Shown here in pieces: positions 17,283 to 26,838 of a stretch of 64,000 nt of DNA. The notes beneath the pieces were generated by a model, which saw only the letters and a program-made list of their open reading frames with translations, made no database searches and was not told the origin of the DNA. Within the stretch, counting starts at the first letter, position 1; each line of letters begins with the position of its first letter. Source of the DNA: Dictyobacter vulcani (GTDB lineage Bacteria > Chloroflexota > Ktedonobacteria > Ktedonobacterales > Ktedonobacteraceae); assembly GCF_008974265.1 (NCBI RefSeq), contig NZ_BKZW01000001.1, forward strand, positions 2,046,001 through 2,110,000. Direction: 5' to 3'. The position numbers and the translations under genes were made by a program.

Positions 17283-19439
17283 TTAGGAGCTAGAAGGAAT
17301 AGCACTGATGGTGGGATTGGTCATGGTGTCATCTATATTTAGCTCGAATAGCGGATGGTTGAGAAACCAGTCCTGACAGTCAAAGAGTTCCTCTCCTTCG
17401 GCGGGTTCAATCGGGGTATAGCTGCCATCGAAATGCAGTTCATGGGCGTTGGCGTTGTCGGCCAGCACCGGCTTGATCATTTGCTCCATGAGGGCGACTT
17501 TCATGCTCTGTGACTCGATGGGGAAGAGCACTTCGACACGATTATTCAGGTTACGCTGCATCATGTCCGCACTACCCAGATAGATCTCAGGTCGACCGTT
17601 ATTGCCGAAGTAGTAGACGCGACTGTGTTCCAGGAAACGTCCTACCAGACTGCGTACACGAATGGTTTCACTGACACCTGGTACCCCTGGCCGCAGACTA
17701 CAGACCCCGCGAATGATCAGATCGATTGAGACACCAACCTGCGAGGCCCGATACAGGGTGCGGATCACTTCAGGATCAACCAGGGCATTCATTTTAAAGA
17801 TCAGGCGGCCGTTGCCTTTTTCCTGATGAATGCTGATCTCACGTTCGATACGGTCAATAATTCCTTTGCGTAGGCTCACCGGAGCAACCAGCAGTTTGCG
17901 GTAGGCTCCCTGCCGCGAATAGCCGGTCAATGAATTAAACAATGAGGTTACATCCATACCAATATCATGGCGGCAGGTAAACATACAGAGGTCTTCATAG
18001 ATTTTGGCGGTTGAGGCATTGTAGTTGCCGGTGCCCAGGTGAATATAGCGGCACAAACCATCATCCTCTTTACGCACAACCATCGCCACTTTGGCATGGG
18101 TTTTCAGGCCGACCAATCCATAGACAACGTGCACGCCCATACGCTCTAATTCACGCGCCCAACCGATGTTATTCTCTTCATCGAAGCGTGCTTTCAGTTC
18201 CACCAGCACCGCCACCTGTTTGCCATTCTCAACGGCATGCAACAGGGCTTTGACGACCGGTGAATTCGAGCCAACGCGGTAGAGCGTCTGCTTAATAGCC
18301 AGTACCTGTGGATCTTCCGCGGCGGCACGGATAAAATCTACGATGGGATTAAAGCTATCATAGGGTTGATGCAGCAGGATATCGTGCTGCTGAATAGCGT
18401 CAAAGATACTTTCACTATTGCGCAGGAGTGGCGGCACACGTGGCGTAAACGGCGTATCTTTCAAATCTGGTCGGGTAATACTCTGCAGTTCCATCAGATC
18501 GCCCAATCCCAGCGGGCCATCAATCACGGTCAGATCGTCTTCGGTAATCTCAAGATTCTCTAGCAGCAGACTGCGGATGCGCCGTGGCATCGAGGGATTA
18601 ACATTCAGATCCACGACCACACCAAAGCGGCGCTCCCGTACCTCTTGTTCGATATATTCCAGCAGGTCGGATGCTTCATCTTCCTGCAACTCGATATCAG
18701 CATCGCGGAGCACACGGAAAGGATATGATTCCCAGATCTCGAAGCCTGGAAACAACATCGGTAGATTTGCAGCAATCACTTGCTCAAGCCAGACGAAAGC
18801 AACCGCCTGAGGTGTGTCTGACGACACGGGAACCGGCAGCAGACGCGGCAACGCCGGCGGCACTTTAATGCGCGCGAACAGGTCTTCCTGCTCCTCATTC
18901 GCGGAGGCGATCACAACGGCGAGGTTTAAACTTAAATTTGAGATATGTGGAAATGGATGTCCTTTGTCGACAGCCAGAGGTGTCAGCACCGGAAAAATTT
19001 CGTTTTCAAAATAGCGCCGCATCGCCTCCCGCTGGAAGGTGTCCAGTTGCTCGTAATCCAGGACATGAATATGTTCCTGACCCAGTTCTGGCAAAAGCAC
19101 TTCACGCCAATAGCGCCTGACCTCCTGTATCAAAGGAGCAAGCCGCTGACGCAAAGCCGTCAACTGTTGTTCTGCTGTACGTCCATCAGGACTGCGTGGG
19201 GCGGTACGCGAAACGATCTGGTCTTTCAGGCCCGCCAGACGAATCATGATAAATTCATCCAGGTTGGTCTCAAAGATGGAGATGAATTTGACACGCTCTA
19301 ATAATGGATGGCGTTCGTCTTTAGCTTCTTCAAAGACACGGCGATTAAACTCAATCCAGCTTAACTCTCGGTTAATATAGAGGTCCGGCCTCTCTAGTGA
19401 TGGGTGGTGGGTTGATCCACTGACTATTTGTTGATCCAT
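17283..19439 (-). CDS. ppk1: Polyphosphate kinase 1
   Basis: PPK1 reversibly polymerises the gamma-phosphate of ATP into polyphosphate. The 718-residue product has the usual length and all regions: an N-terminal domain opening with LYINRELSWIEFNRRV, a head domain, and two C-terminal PLD-like catalytic domains. The motif HLGTGNYN, which holds the histidine phosphorylated in the family, is present, as is THAKVAMVVRKE. The frame continues upstream to 19547, but the ATG at 19439 has a GGGGAA ribosome site and gives the conserved start. It stands alone, with no ppx nearby. Confidence 0.96.
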   Translation of the reverse strand: MDQQIVSGSTHHPSLERPDLYINRELSWIEFNRRVFEEAKDERHPLLERVKFISIFETNLDEFIMIRLAGLKDQIVSRTAPRSPDGRTAEQQLTALRQRLAPLIQEVRRYWREVLLPELGQEHIHVLDYEQLDTFQREAMRRYFENEIFPVLTPLAVDKGHPFPHISNLSLNLAVVIASANEEQEDLFARIKVPPALPRLLPVPVSSDTPQAVAFVWLEQVIAANLPMLFPGFEIWESYPFRVLRDADIELQEDEASDLLEYIEQEVRERRFGVVVDLNVNPSMPRRIRSLLLENLEITEDDLTVIDGPLGLGDLMELQSITRPDLKDTPFTPRVPPLLRNSESIFDAIQQHDILLHQPYDSFNPIVDFIRAAAEDPQVLAIKQTLYRVGSNSPVVKALLHAVENGKQVAVLVELKARFDEENNIGWARELERMGVHVVYGLVGLKTHAKVAMVVRKEDDGLCRYIHLGTGNYNASTAKIYEDLCMFTCRHDIGMDVTSLFNSLTGYSRQGAYRKLLVAPVSLRKGIIDRIEREISIHQEKGNGRLIFKMNALVDPEVIRTLYRASQVGVSIDLIIRGVCSLRPGVPGVSETIRVRSLVGRFLEHSRVYYFGNNGRPEIYLGSADMMQRNLNNRVEVLFPIESQSMKVALMEQMIKPVLADNANAHELHFDGSYTPIEPAEGEELFDCQDWFLNHPLFELNIDDTMTNPTISAIPSSS

Positions 19440-19627
19440 AACGTATTCCCCGCTCTGTTGGCTCCAGTACCTGCCATATTTTATCATGTATTCTAAAAAG
19501 GTAGCAAACAGGCTTCTTGTTTTTATTGTTTCCTGAGATAACCGCATCGCATAAAAACTCCTGAAGTTATGGTGTATTCGCGCATATAAAAATCACATCA
19601 TTTCGCGGTCCTACTCAAGAATACGGG

Positions 19628-20887
19628 TTAGCCTGCCGGTGTGAGACGATAAAGGACTTCGCCAGCATTTGGTACCAGCAGGATTCCTTCAGACTCGCGC
19701 TGCGCCCATCCCTGGGGATCTAAGCTGCGATAATCGAGATACCCGAGATTAATACGCCGACAACGCTCTTCTGGAATACCCGTGGCCAGCGTCACCTGAA
19801 TCCGTGGCTTTTCGATGCCTGTCTCAGGATCATAGGTGCCGGAACCTTTAACATGGGTGCTGTGTGCCAGAATGCCGCCGGGTATATCTTTAAAACGTTC
19901 CCATTGCTGTAAGAAGTAGTCACGCACATGGTAACCAATACGGTCAATCAATTCTCCATGAGTATAAGAAACCTCGCTGATATGTGGAGCATAGATAATC
20001 ACTTCGCCACCATCGGCAATCGCAGGCTCGGTCTTATACATAGCTTTGGCTGCGGTCCACAGGTCATCATAATGCTCAGATGCCATAGAGAGTACACGTT
20101 GAAAAGGTCGGTCGGTATAGACAATATTTAGTTGACCCGAAAGGTCGGCGGCCCGCTCAAACGCTTCGCGATAATTGCCACAGTAGAGTCCATGCAATTC
20201 CTGCCCTTGCATCACCAGGGCCAGGCAAAGCACAGGCACATCAACAAATTCGGCCGCGCGATGAATGACGCGCCGTACATGGGTATCTTTCACCCCAATG
20301 GTAGCCATGCTTGTCTTGCGCGCACCCAACCAGTGCGAGAAATTAATAATATCGGCCCCTGCAATACCAGGAAACAGGTATTTGGCTCCTCCTGAGAAAC
20401 CGGCGACCTCATGAGGAAAAACCGGACCACAGATCAGCAACTGATCATAATCAAAAATCATCCGGTTGAGGGTCACTGGCACCTCATCGGTCAGGGTACC
20501 ATCGGTCAATTTCCGGGCCTCTTCAGAGGTAATCACCCCGATAGTTTGCAGCGTGTCGGGATCGGACCACTGATGATTATAGACCTGTACATTTGGATAT
20601 TGAGCTGCACGCTCCTCTTTACTGACACCCACCAGACGAGTAATCGCCTCCTCGGACATCGGGGGGTGCGTTCCTAACGCGATCAGATAATCTAAACGCG
20701 CAACACGCTTGCCTAGCTGAGCATACAATAATTGAAAGAAGGTCGGAAGTGGGGCAGTACGAGTGCCATCAGGAATAATAACCAGAATGCGTTTTCCATC
20801 CAGCGCCATCTCAGCAAAGGTCTGAGCCAGAATCTGTTGTATATCCGCCGAGGTCAGGGTTTGTGATAGTGAACCATGTCCATGCAT
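19628..20887 (-). CDS. LarA-like nickel-pincer racemase family protein (DUF2088)
   Basis: A 419-residue member of the lactate racemase LarA family, whose founding enzyme interconverts L- and D-lactate using a nickel-pincer nucleotide cofactor. Family landmarks are visible: PDGTRTAP near residue 40, LGTHPPM near 90, and HEVAGFSGGAK near 165, the last containing the lysine that attaches the cofactor in LarA. The cofactor-making genes larB, larC and larE are not nearby. Many homologues act on other 2-hydroxy acids, so the substrate is open. The ATG at 20887 begins a Gly/His-containing tail (MHGHGS). Confidence 0.85.
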   Translation of the reverse strand: MHGHGSLSQTLTSADIQQILAQTFAEMALDGKRILVIIPDGTRTAPLPTFFQLLYAQLGKRVARLDYLIALGTHPPMSEEAITRLVGVSKEERAAQYPNVQVYNHQWSDPDTLQTIGVITSEEARKLTDGTLTDEVPVTLNRMIFDYDQLLICGPVFPHEVAGFSGGAKYLFPGIAGADIINFSHWLGARKTSMATIGVKDTHVRRVIHRAAEFVDVPVLCLALVMQGQELHGLYCGNYREAFERAADLSGQLNIVYTDRPFQRVLSMASEHYDDLWTAAKAMYKTEPAIADGGEVIIYAPHISEVSYTHGELIDRIGYHVRDYFLQQWERFKDIPGGILAHSTHVKGSGTYDPETGIEKPRIQVTLATGIPEERCRRINLGYLDYRSLDPQGWAQRESEGILLVPNAGEVLYRLTPAG

Positions 20888-21170
20888 AATCTAACAGCCT
20901 TACACTACTTGGATAATAAGTCCTGCGGTAATCGCTATTGTATCACAGCTTCTTAATATACCGGAGAAAGTTGGGACGAGATATCCAGAAACGCAATGCT
21001 TCTCTATAAGTGTAACATAAAAAAGGGCCGAACTCGTATGCTTGCAACTTATCTCTGTTTTACCTGTTCCCAGGGATGGGTAACGGAACGTTTCGCCTTC
21101 TGTCAACGTGACACATGTAGCGATTGCAATAATTTTTATAGTATTTTTGCAGGAAAGGATATCGTAGCAT

Positions 21171-21563
21171 ATGAAGCTCTGGCAGGGTATTACTGTTTCA
21201 GTTGTAACTCTTATCACGCTGGGTCTGGCACCGATGTTTACTCGCTCTGGACAGGCCAAATCTCCGTGCACACAACAGGCTAACTATACAGGTACTATCG
21301 ACAGTATCAATAAGGATTACAACACGATCAAGTTATATGACCCGGAACAAACAGAGGTGGATCCAATCATGGGACGCGTAAGTCTCGTAGCTCATACCAA
21401 TAAGGACACGCAGGTGTATCGACAAAAAGGGGATAAGTGCGAGAGCGCAAGCTTGCATGATCTCAAGCCCGGACTGAAGCTGAATATATGGACAAAAGAC
21501 AAAGTGGTGGTTGAAATGTTCCCTCTACCAGTGCGCGCAACCACCATTGTCATTATTGATTAG
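21171..21563 (+). CDS. Small secreted protein, OB-like fold (unknown)
   Basis: A 130-residue protein with a signal peptide or membrane anchor (residues ~4-26) and a Cys-containing external part. The pattern TGTIDSINKDYNTIKLYD ... TNKDTQVYR ... LKPGLKLNIWT ... TTIVIID resembles small beta-barrel secreted domains of the DUF5666/DUF3221 kind. This is a look-alike, not a firm match. Two Cys residues could form a disulfide. The ATG follows an AGGAAAGGA site. Its stop codon overlaps that of the convergent FIST gene (shared bases 21560-21563). Confidence 0.72.
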   Translation: MKLWQGITVSVVTLITLGLAPMFTRSGQAKSPCTQQANYTGTIDSINKDYNTIKLYDPEQTEVDPIMGRVSLVAHTNKDTQVYRQKGDKCESASLHDLKPGLKLNIWTKDKVVVEMFPLPVRATTIVIID

Positions 21564-22768
21564 TCTGGCATGGGAGCCGCATCTGGTTTTTTGATGATCA
21601 AACCCAGACTGGCCGTGAAGCTATGCAGAAAGATGCGTCGTCCAACGGGACCAATCTCTCCATTACAGAAAAGTCCGCCCAGGGGTAACTGACCAAATTC
21701 ACGCGTGATGACGCTGGCGTCGTGATCAGGCATCCCAAACATGCCAATGCCCCGACCATTACAGGTACAGAGGATGCCAGCGATGGGCTGATTCTCACCA
21801 AGCTCAGATTTTGTGCGCAACAATAATTCGTGCATATCGAGATCGGCAGAGTTGGCGTCACGCAATTGAAATTGGATGGTCTGGCCAACACGCGGCAGGG
21901 CCCCGATCGCCAGTGCGCCACTTTTACGATCAACGCCGAATAACTGGCGAATTAAAAAACTGCCTCGCTCATAATTATCCTGATATTCATCAGCCGCCAG
22001 ACCCACCAGCAGATTGCGCTGAGCGCGGCGCTGCAACTCTGGACTAAGGGTCTGGAGGGTCTCTACCAGCATGCGGTGGGCGGAACGATTAGAGATGCTA
22101 TCGATCAAGCCATTATCCAGTACACTGGTAATGGTCCATGCTTCACCAATTGGATCACACCCCTGCGATACCAGCGGCAGAACGCTGTAAGGACCACCAA
22201 TCGCCAATCCTATCACACCTTCTTCAAAGACCTCATCATTAAGAAAGAGGTGGGTCTGGCGCTCCTCGATATCGCTGGACGCCAGGCCACCAATCATCGG
22301 GATACCTGGATAGGCCTGGGACAACTTCTCGGTGAGAAGCTCACAATCCAGATGAAAAGGATCCGCAAAGAGCACCCAGGCGTTGGCATCATCTGGTTCT
22401 AATCCCACCTGCCGCCGCAAATCCTGAGGACGCTGGCTCTTTTCGACCATGGTCGGGGTAAGATGAACAGGACGCAGTTCAGCTCCAGGTAGCTCTAAGG
22501 CCAGTAAAGACAGAGCCGGCAGGTCTTCCAGTTCTTGATCCGTCCCAATAATACCCTGCCCCGAACATCCTAGCAACAGCGCAACACCTGTTTTACGGCG
22601 CACCATCCGCAGCATATCTGCAAAATAGGGCATAAACTCAACATTCGCGAACAGGAAAATAACATCTGCGGCAATATCTTTAATCTGGTCCAGGGCCTGC
22701 TCAAGCGCCTGCTCCCAATCTTCATCTATCACAAGCGCACTCAATGCGGCTGGTTGGCGATCATCCAT
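21560..22768 (-). CDS. FIST domain sensory protein (FIST_N + FIST_C)
   Basis: A 402-residue protein made only of a FIST N-terminal domain (ALEQALDQI ... GCSGQGIIGT) and a C-terminal FIST_C domain (about 240-390, ending before a short tail). FIST domains are thought to bind small ligands such as amino acids and are usually coupled to chemotaxis or signal-transducing domains. Here no output domain is attached, so signalling would require a partner. The frame extends upstream to 22837, but the ATG at 22768 has an AGAGGAG site. A hairpin-containing 316-base gap separates it from pepF. Confidence 0.88.
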   Translation of the reverse strand: MDDRQPAALSALVIDEDWEQALEQALDQIKDIAADVIFLFANVEFMPYFADMLRMVRRKTGVALLLGCSGQGIIGTDQELEDLPALSLLALELPGAELRPVHLTPTMVEKSQRPQDLRRQVGLEPDDANAWVLFADPFHLDCELLTEKLSQAYPGIPMIGGLASSDIEERQTHLFLNDEVFEEGVIGLAIGGPYSVLPLVSQGCDPIGEAWTITSVLDNGLIDSISNRSAHRMLVETLQTLSPELQRRAQRNLLVGLAADEYQDNYERGSFLIRQLFGVDRKSGALAIGALPRVGQTIQFQLRDANSADLDMHELLLRTKSELGENQPIAGILCTCNGRGIGMFGMPDHDASVITREFGQLPLGGLFCNGEIGPVGRRIFLHSFTASLGLIIKKPDAAPMPD

Positions 22769-23084
22769 GGATACTCCTCTGTCGGCAATCCAGGATTGAA
22801 AGACTGTATCACAAATTGAAAGAGCACCGCTGGTCAACGGTGCCCTTTCTTATCTGGCTTACAGAGCCTTCTCACCCGCCGACATGCATACTCTATGCGG
22901 CCGAAATGGCAGAGATTTTGACTACATATTACAGTATCCTTGAAGCGGATCGTGAAGGCACACTCGGTGTGGCTCTTTCACCCTACTTCTAGTGTAGATA
23001 CGAAGCAAAAAAGGTTTAATGATAAAACAATAGGTCAAAATCTGGTTCCCTATCAGTATCGCATATCGCATCACCGGGTCGCAA
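22769..23084. other. Gap with two imperfect stem-loops between the FIST and pepF genes
   Basis: No gene is seen. One stem (GCACCG/CGGTGC flanked by AAAG/CTTT) lies at about 22818-22846, and a second bulged stem at 22952-22981. Either could terminate pepF transcription on the minus strand; the region also should hold the FIST promoter. Confidence 0.45.
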
Positions 23085-24893
23085 TTAAGCCTGTGACTGA
23101 ACAAGCTCGCAGAACGCATCAATATCCTGACGTACGATATCCAGACTGCCACGCCAGAAGGCTTCTGAATGCAGATCGATACCAAAACGGGCCGCCAATG
23201 TGGCCGCATCGTCCAGACCAGTCGAAGACAGCAACTCATCATATCCCTGCTTAAACGCCTCAGGATTCTGCTGGTAACGAGCGTAGAGTCCGAGTCCAAA
23301 GAGCAGCCCAAACATGTAGGGATAGTTGTAAAAAGAGAGATCGCTACTATAATAGTGACCTTTGACCGCCCACATATAAGGATGCAAGGTCTGCTGGTCG
23401 ATACCATCGCCATAGGTATCGCGCTGAGACTGCAACATCAGTCCATTCAGCTCTTCTACCGATAGCTCACGCTGCTTGCGCTGCTCAAAGACATTCTGCT
23501 CAAACAGGAAGCGGCTGGTGATATCCAGCACTACCTGACAGGCACCTTGAATCGAAGCCTCCAGAATAGCCATACGCTCTTCGCGATCGGCATCCTTCAT
23601 GGCTGCGTGATTGATAATCGTCTCGCAGAAAATACTGGCTGTCTCTGCCAGGGTCATCGGCAAGAAACTCTGGAGCGCGGTACGCTCCGCCAGATTCAGA
23701 TTGTGATAGCCATGTCCCAGTTCATGGGCCAGGGTAGAGACACCATCAAAACTGGCTTTATAATTGGTAAAGATGCGTGATTCATCCTTGCGCAAAGGCG
23801 TGCAATAGGCACCATCACGCTTGCCCGCCCGGGGCTCGGCATCGATCCAACCTTCACTGAATGCACGGGCAGCATAGTTCGAGAGGCGCTCGGAGAAGGT
23901 ACCGAACTGCTCCACAATAAAGCGCTCGGCATCGCTATACTCCCACACCCGATCGCTAGAGCCCAGGGGCGCGAAGATATCGTACCAGGCCAGTTGTGGA
24001 ATCTTCAGAGCCTGAGCCTTGGCACGGAAATAGCGGCGGAAATCCGGGAACGAAGCGCGGGCTGCGCTTAACATAGCATCCAGCGTCTGGCGATCAATAC
24101 TATTAGCAAACAGAGAAGCATCCAGCGCACTCTCCCACTGCCGCTTATGCGCCAGCGTATTCACCTCGCCTTTGATGCTATTGAGGGCCTGCGCCAATGG
24201 CACCGCCACCTCTTTCCAGGCCGCCAACTCAGCTTCAAATGCGCGACGACGCACCTCACGATCCGTACTGGAGGCCTGGTTACGTACCACACTCATCGGT
24301 ACCTGCTGCGTCTGACCATCCAGTTCCAGGGTCACATTCAGCTGTGAGGTCAGGTTGGCATGCAACTTGGTCCAGGCGGTGCCCGCACTGACATTTAACT
24401 CGGATGCCAGTGATTCCTCTCTCGGTGACATCATATGTAAGGACTCGGCTTTAGCCCGGCGGAGCGCATAGGCATGCGCGCTGGCTACTTCAGAGTGGGC
24501 AATCAACTGCTCAACATCCATCGAGCCCAGCCAGGCCGTAAAGCGTGTATCCAGTTGCGACAGTTTAACCAGAGAATTTTCCAGCTCACTCTCCCGTGCC
24601 TGAGCCACTTCATCCCGCGAATTAGTACTGACAAAACAGCTGATATACACTTCCAGAGTTAACACATGATCCTGTACACTATTGAAGTGTTCCACCGCCG
24701 TCTCAAATGTCTTGATCAGCCCGTCATCCACGGTCAATACATCCTGCTTCTCCACATGTGATGCATCAAACAACTGGACCAGAGCCTCGATCTCTTTAAC
24801 AGTCGCGGCAAATCCCTGTGCAAACTCAGGCGATTGCAGACCAGGATAAACCACATCCATATTCCAGTGGGGCAAGGATTGGGTTGTTGTCAC
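23085..24893 (-). CDS. pepF: M3 family zinc oligoendopeptidase (PepF-like)
   Basis: A cytosolic metallopeptidase that cuts short peptides. The 602-residue product carries HELGH at about residues 389-393 (THLAHELGH-type M3 motif, here TLAHELGHGYHN) and a downstream Glu ligand in the segment SIFCETI, the classic M3 arrangement. Length fits the oligoendopeptidase F group. An open frame begins at a TTG at 24920, but the GTG at 24893 has AAGGAG nine bases upstream and is the better start. The gene seems monocistronic. Confidence 0.94.
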   Translation of the reverse strand: MTTTQSLPHWNMDVVYPGLQSPEFAQGFAATVKEIEALVQLFDASHVEKQDVLTVDDGLIKTFETAVEHFNSVQDHVLTLEVYISCFVSTNSRDEVAQARESELENSLVKLSQLDTRFTAWLGSMDVEQLIAHSEVASAHAYALRRAKAESLHMMSPREESLASELNVSAGTAWTKLHANLTSQLNVTLELDGQTQQVPMSVVRNQASSTDREVRRRAFEAELAAWKEVAVPLAQALNSIKGEVNTLAHKRQWESALDASLFANSIDRQTLDAMLSAARASFPDFRRYFRAKAQALKIPQLAWYDIFAPLGSSDRVWEYSDAERFIVEQFGTFSERLSNYAARAFSEGWIDAEPRAGKRDGAYCTPLRKDESRIFTNYKASFDGVSTLAHELGHGYHNLNLAERTALQSFLPMTLAETASIFCETIINHAAMKDADREERMAILEASIQGACQVVLDITSRFLFEQNVFEQRKQRELSVEELNGLMLQSQRDTYGDGIDQQTLHPYMWAVKGHYYSSDLSFYNYPYMFGLLFGLGLYARYQQNPEAFKQGYDELLSSTGLDDAATLAARFGIDLHSEAFWRGSLDIVRQDIDAFCELVQSQA

Positions 24894-25033
24894 GAATCGC
24901 TTCTCCTTTTTGTTTTCCAAATAAGCTTAATGTATGCATTGTAGCACGCGCTTCAATCAAGGATGGAGAGCATCAAGGAGATAGAAATCAAAAGGGGAAA
25001 AGGTGGCGGGTCGATGCCCGCCACCGAGGGGAC

Positions 25034-25450
25034 TTACTGCTGATCAGAGGCTTCCTGAGGATTATTTTTTTCCTGCTGGTCGGCTTTTTTCTGTGCCTCC
25101 ACTTTGTCTGGTGTACGCGAAATCATTGGATCAACCGGCGTATTCTCGATATCACTGTGCTCACGTGGTTTATCTCTATCGCCAGTATTTTTATTGAGCT
25201 CACCAGGATTACGCCCACCGAGGGTCCCGTGCTCAGGTTGCCCATTGGCATTTTCCGCACTCGGCAGACCAGTATGTGTACCCGCCGTAGCCGGCGTTGT
25301 CTGTCCAGAAACCTCAGTTACACCACTCGCCGTCTCGGGCCGCTTCTCTCCCTTACCCGGAATATTCCCGCCACCAACACTGGCCAGACCACCATTCTCC
25401 GGGGCAGATTGCGTATCAACACGCTGCTCTTCGCTATAATGCTGCTCCAT
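25034..25450 (-). CDS. Small disordered hydrophilic protein (unknown)
   Basis: A 138-residue frame with an AAAGGGTGAG ribosome site before its ATG. The composition is strongly Gly/Glu/Asn/Thr/Pro-rich with no hydrophobic core, signal peptide or Cys. It reads as an intrinsically disordered protein, as do two other small proteins in the window (13215-13712 N-terminal half and 63534-63788). Such proteins can be desiccation or spore-coat related, but nothing here proves that. Frames on the other strand across this span lack a ribosome site. Confidence 0.6.
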   Translation of the reverse strand: MEQHYSEEQRVDTQSAPENGGLASVGGGNIPGKGEKRPETASGVTEVSGQTTPATAGTHTGLPSAENANGQPEHGTLGGRNPGELNKNTGDRDKPREHSDIENTPVDPMISRTPDKVEAQKKADQQEKNNPQEASDQQ

Positions 25451-25688
25451 CTTTACTCACCCTTTCTGCTCTTCATTTATCTTTTCTATCACGTATCAAT
25501 TGTAATTCATAGGAATATTTCTATCATAGCACCCGACATATACGCCGGGTCAATAAATAAAACACAGCCATAACAAAGACTCATGGAAATCTAATCTTCC
25601 CATCCACCAATACCAAAAGCTTAAGCTACTCAGGCATGATGCAGATCAATGGGACAGATGGAAATCGCCAGTACCGGCAGCGCTGGTC

Positions 25689-26112
25689 GCCAATACTTTT
25701 CGTTTAACGAGTTTTGTGGCGGCGAAAGACGTTGTGGAGAAAAGCAGCGAATCATACGTGGAGAGGGCGCCACACGCGGAGGCCGGCATGCGGCGTGATC
25801 GTGGAGCGAGGGGCTCAACGAGCATCGCATGCCTGTGGCGCCTACACCGAGACGGATCCTGTTTCGTGATCCTCTTCGAGAAGGTACGGGGAGGATCCAC
25901 GCGCTCACCCACCACGTTGCGGTGCGAGCAGGCACACACGAGATATGATCCGTCGCGGTGTAGGCGCCACAGCACTGCGCATCGTGCTTGCACGCTGGCC
26001 TGCGCAAACGGCAGCAGTGCGGCCTCCGCGTGTGGCGCCCTCTCCACGTACACCTTGCTTGCTGGTCACGTCGAACCCTCTCTCAACATAGCGCTAAACG
26101 AAAAGTATTGGC
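25689..26112. mobile_element. Foldback element of three nested inverted repeats
   Basis: Three pairs of inverted repeats are nested around one centre. The outer pair is 25689-25709 with 26092-26112 (20 of 21 match). The middle pair is 25755-25785 with 26020-26050 (31 of 31). The inner pair is 25833-25858 with 25947-25972 (25 of 26). The ~424-bp unit could fold into one long interrupted hairpin. No transposase is encoded; open frames inside are by-products of the repeats. It lies in an 875-base gene-free gap, so a non-autonomous foldback or MITE-like element is the likeliest reading. No clear target duplication was identified. Confidence 0.75.
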
Positions 26113-26325
26113 GCTGGTCGCTGCGACCTCTCGACGTACGAGTAAGGATCTCTATACACGAGGCTCTTCACAGTAGTGTGGCCCTGCCTGGGAGCGTTTA
26201 CGATCGACATGGATCGCATGCAAACGTCCGGCGTGTCTTTTGATGGGGTTGGTTCGTAGTTAGATGTGCATGTTTTATAGCTAATGTACTGGATTATTTA
26301 TTTATTGTTAGAAAGGTCTTATCCT

Positions 26326-26838
26326 ATGACGATGGCGGATCAAAATCGTACGATGATTAAGTTCAGAACTGCTGATCATAAGTTTACGTATCGTGTTGGA
26401 GGCATAGCGATTCATGAGGGACATGTGCTCTGTCAGAAATCCACGCTTGATCCTCGGGGTATCTTCTGGTTCTTGCCCGGTGGGCGCGCAGAGTTGGGAG
26501 AGAGTTCACAGGAAACGTTGCGGCGTGAGGTGTTGGAGGAGTTGGGTGAGGAAGCACAGGTTGGCCGTCTACTCTATATAATGGAAAACTTTTTCTCGGA
26601 TACGGTGGCTCATCATGAAATCGGGCTGTATTTTGAGCTAACCTTTCCTGCCACTTCATACTTGTATCAGGGCCGTGGCCCCTTTGAACGACCCGAGGAA
26701 GAGGAGAACCATCCATTGATCTTTGAATGGCTCCCCATTGCTGAACTACCCGATCGCCTCGATCTGCGTCCACCTTTTTTCCGTCAGGCGCTCAGCAATC
26801 TGCCGACAGAAACGCAGCATATCATCCAGCGGCGTTAA
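26326..26838 (+). CDS. NUDIX hydrolase
   Basis: A 170-residue hydrolase of nucleoside diphosphates linked to another moiety. The NUDIX box is complete: starting at about residue 48, GRAELGE, seven residues, then REVLEELGE, which matches GX5EX7REUXEEXGU except that the last hydrophobic position is Glu. The substrate cannot be predicted from the box. An open frame begins at 26284 but the ATG at 26326 (MTMADQN) follows an AGAAAGG site. The stop codon overlaps that of the convergent permease by four bases. Confidence 0.9.
   Translation: MTMADQNRTMIKFRTADHKFTYRVGGIAIHEGHVLCQKSTLDPRGIFWFLPGGRAELGESSQETLRREVLEELGEEAQVGRLLYIMENFFSDTVAHHEIGLYFELTFPATSYLYQGRGPFERPEEEENHPLIFEWLPIAELPDRLDLRPPFFRQALSNLPTETQHIIQRR

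Noticed and set aside
20900..21271. Frames on both strands in the gap before the small secreted protein
   Set aside because: No signal peptide, domain or ribosome site; the plus-strand gene at 21171 explains the region better.
24818..25573. Long plus-strand frame across the pepF start and the 138-residue gene
   Set aside because: It overlaps the conserved N-terminus of PepF and lacks a ribosome site, whereas the minus-strand frame 25034-25450 has one.
25716..26243. Open frame of 175 codons inside the foldback element
   Set aside because: It has no ribosome site and its composition reflects the repeats, which read open in several frames on both strands.
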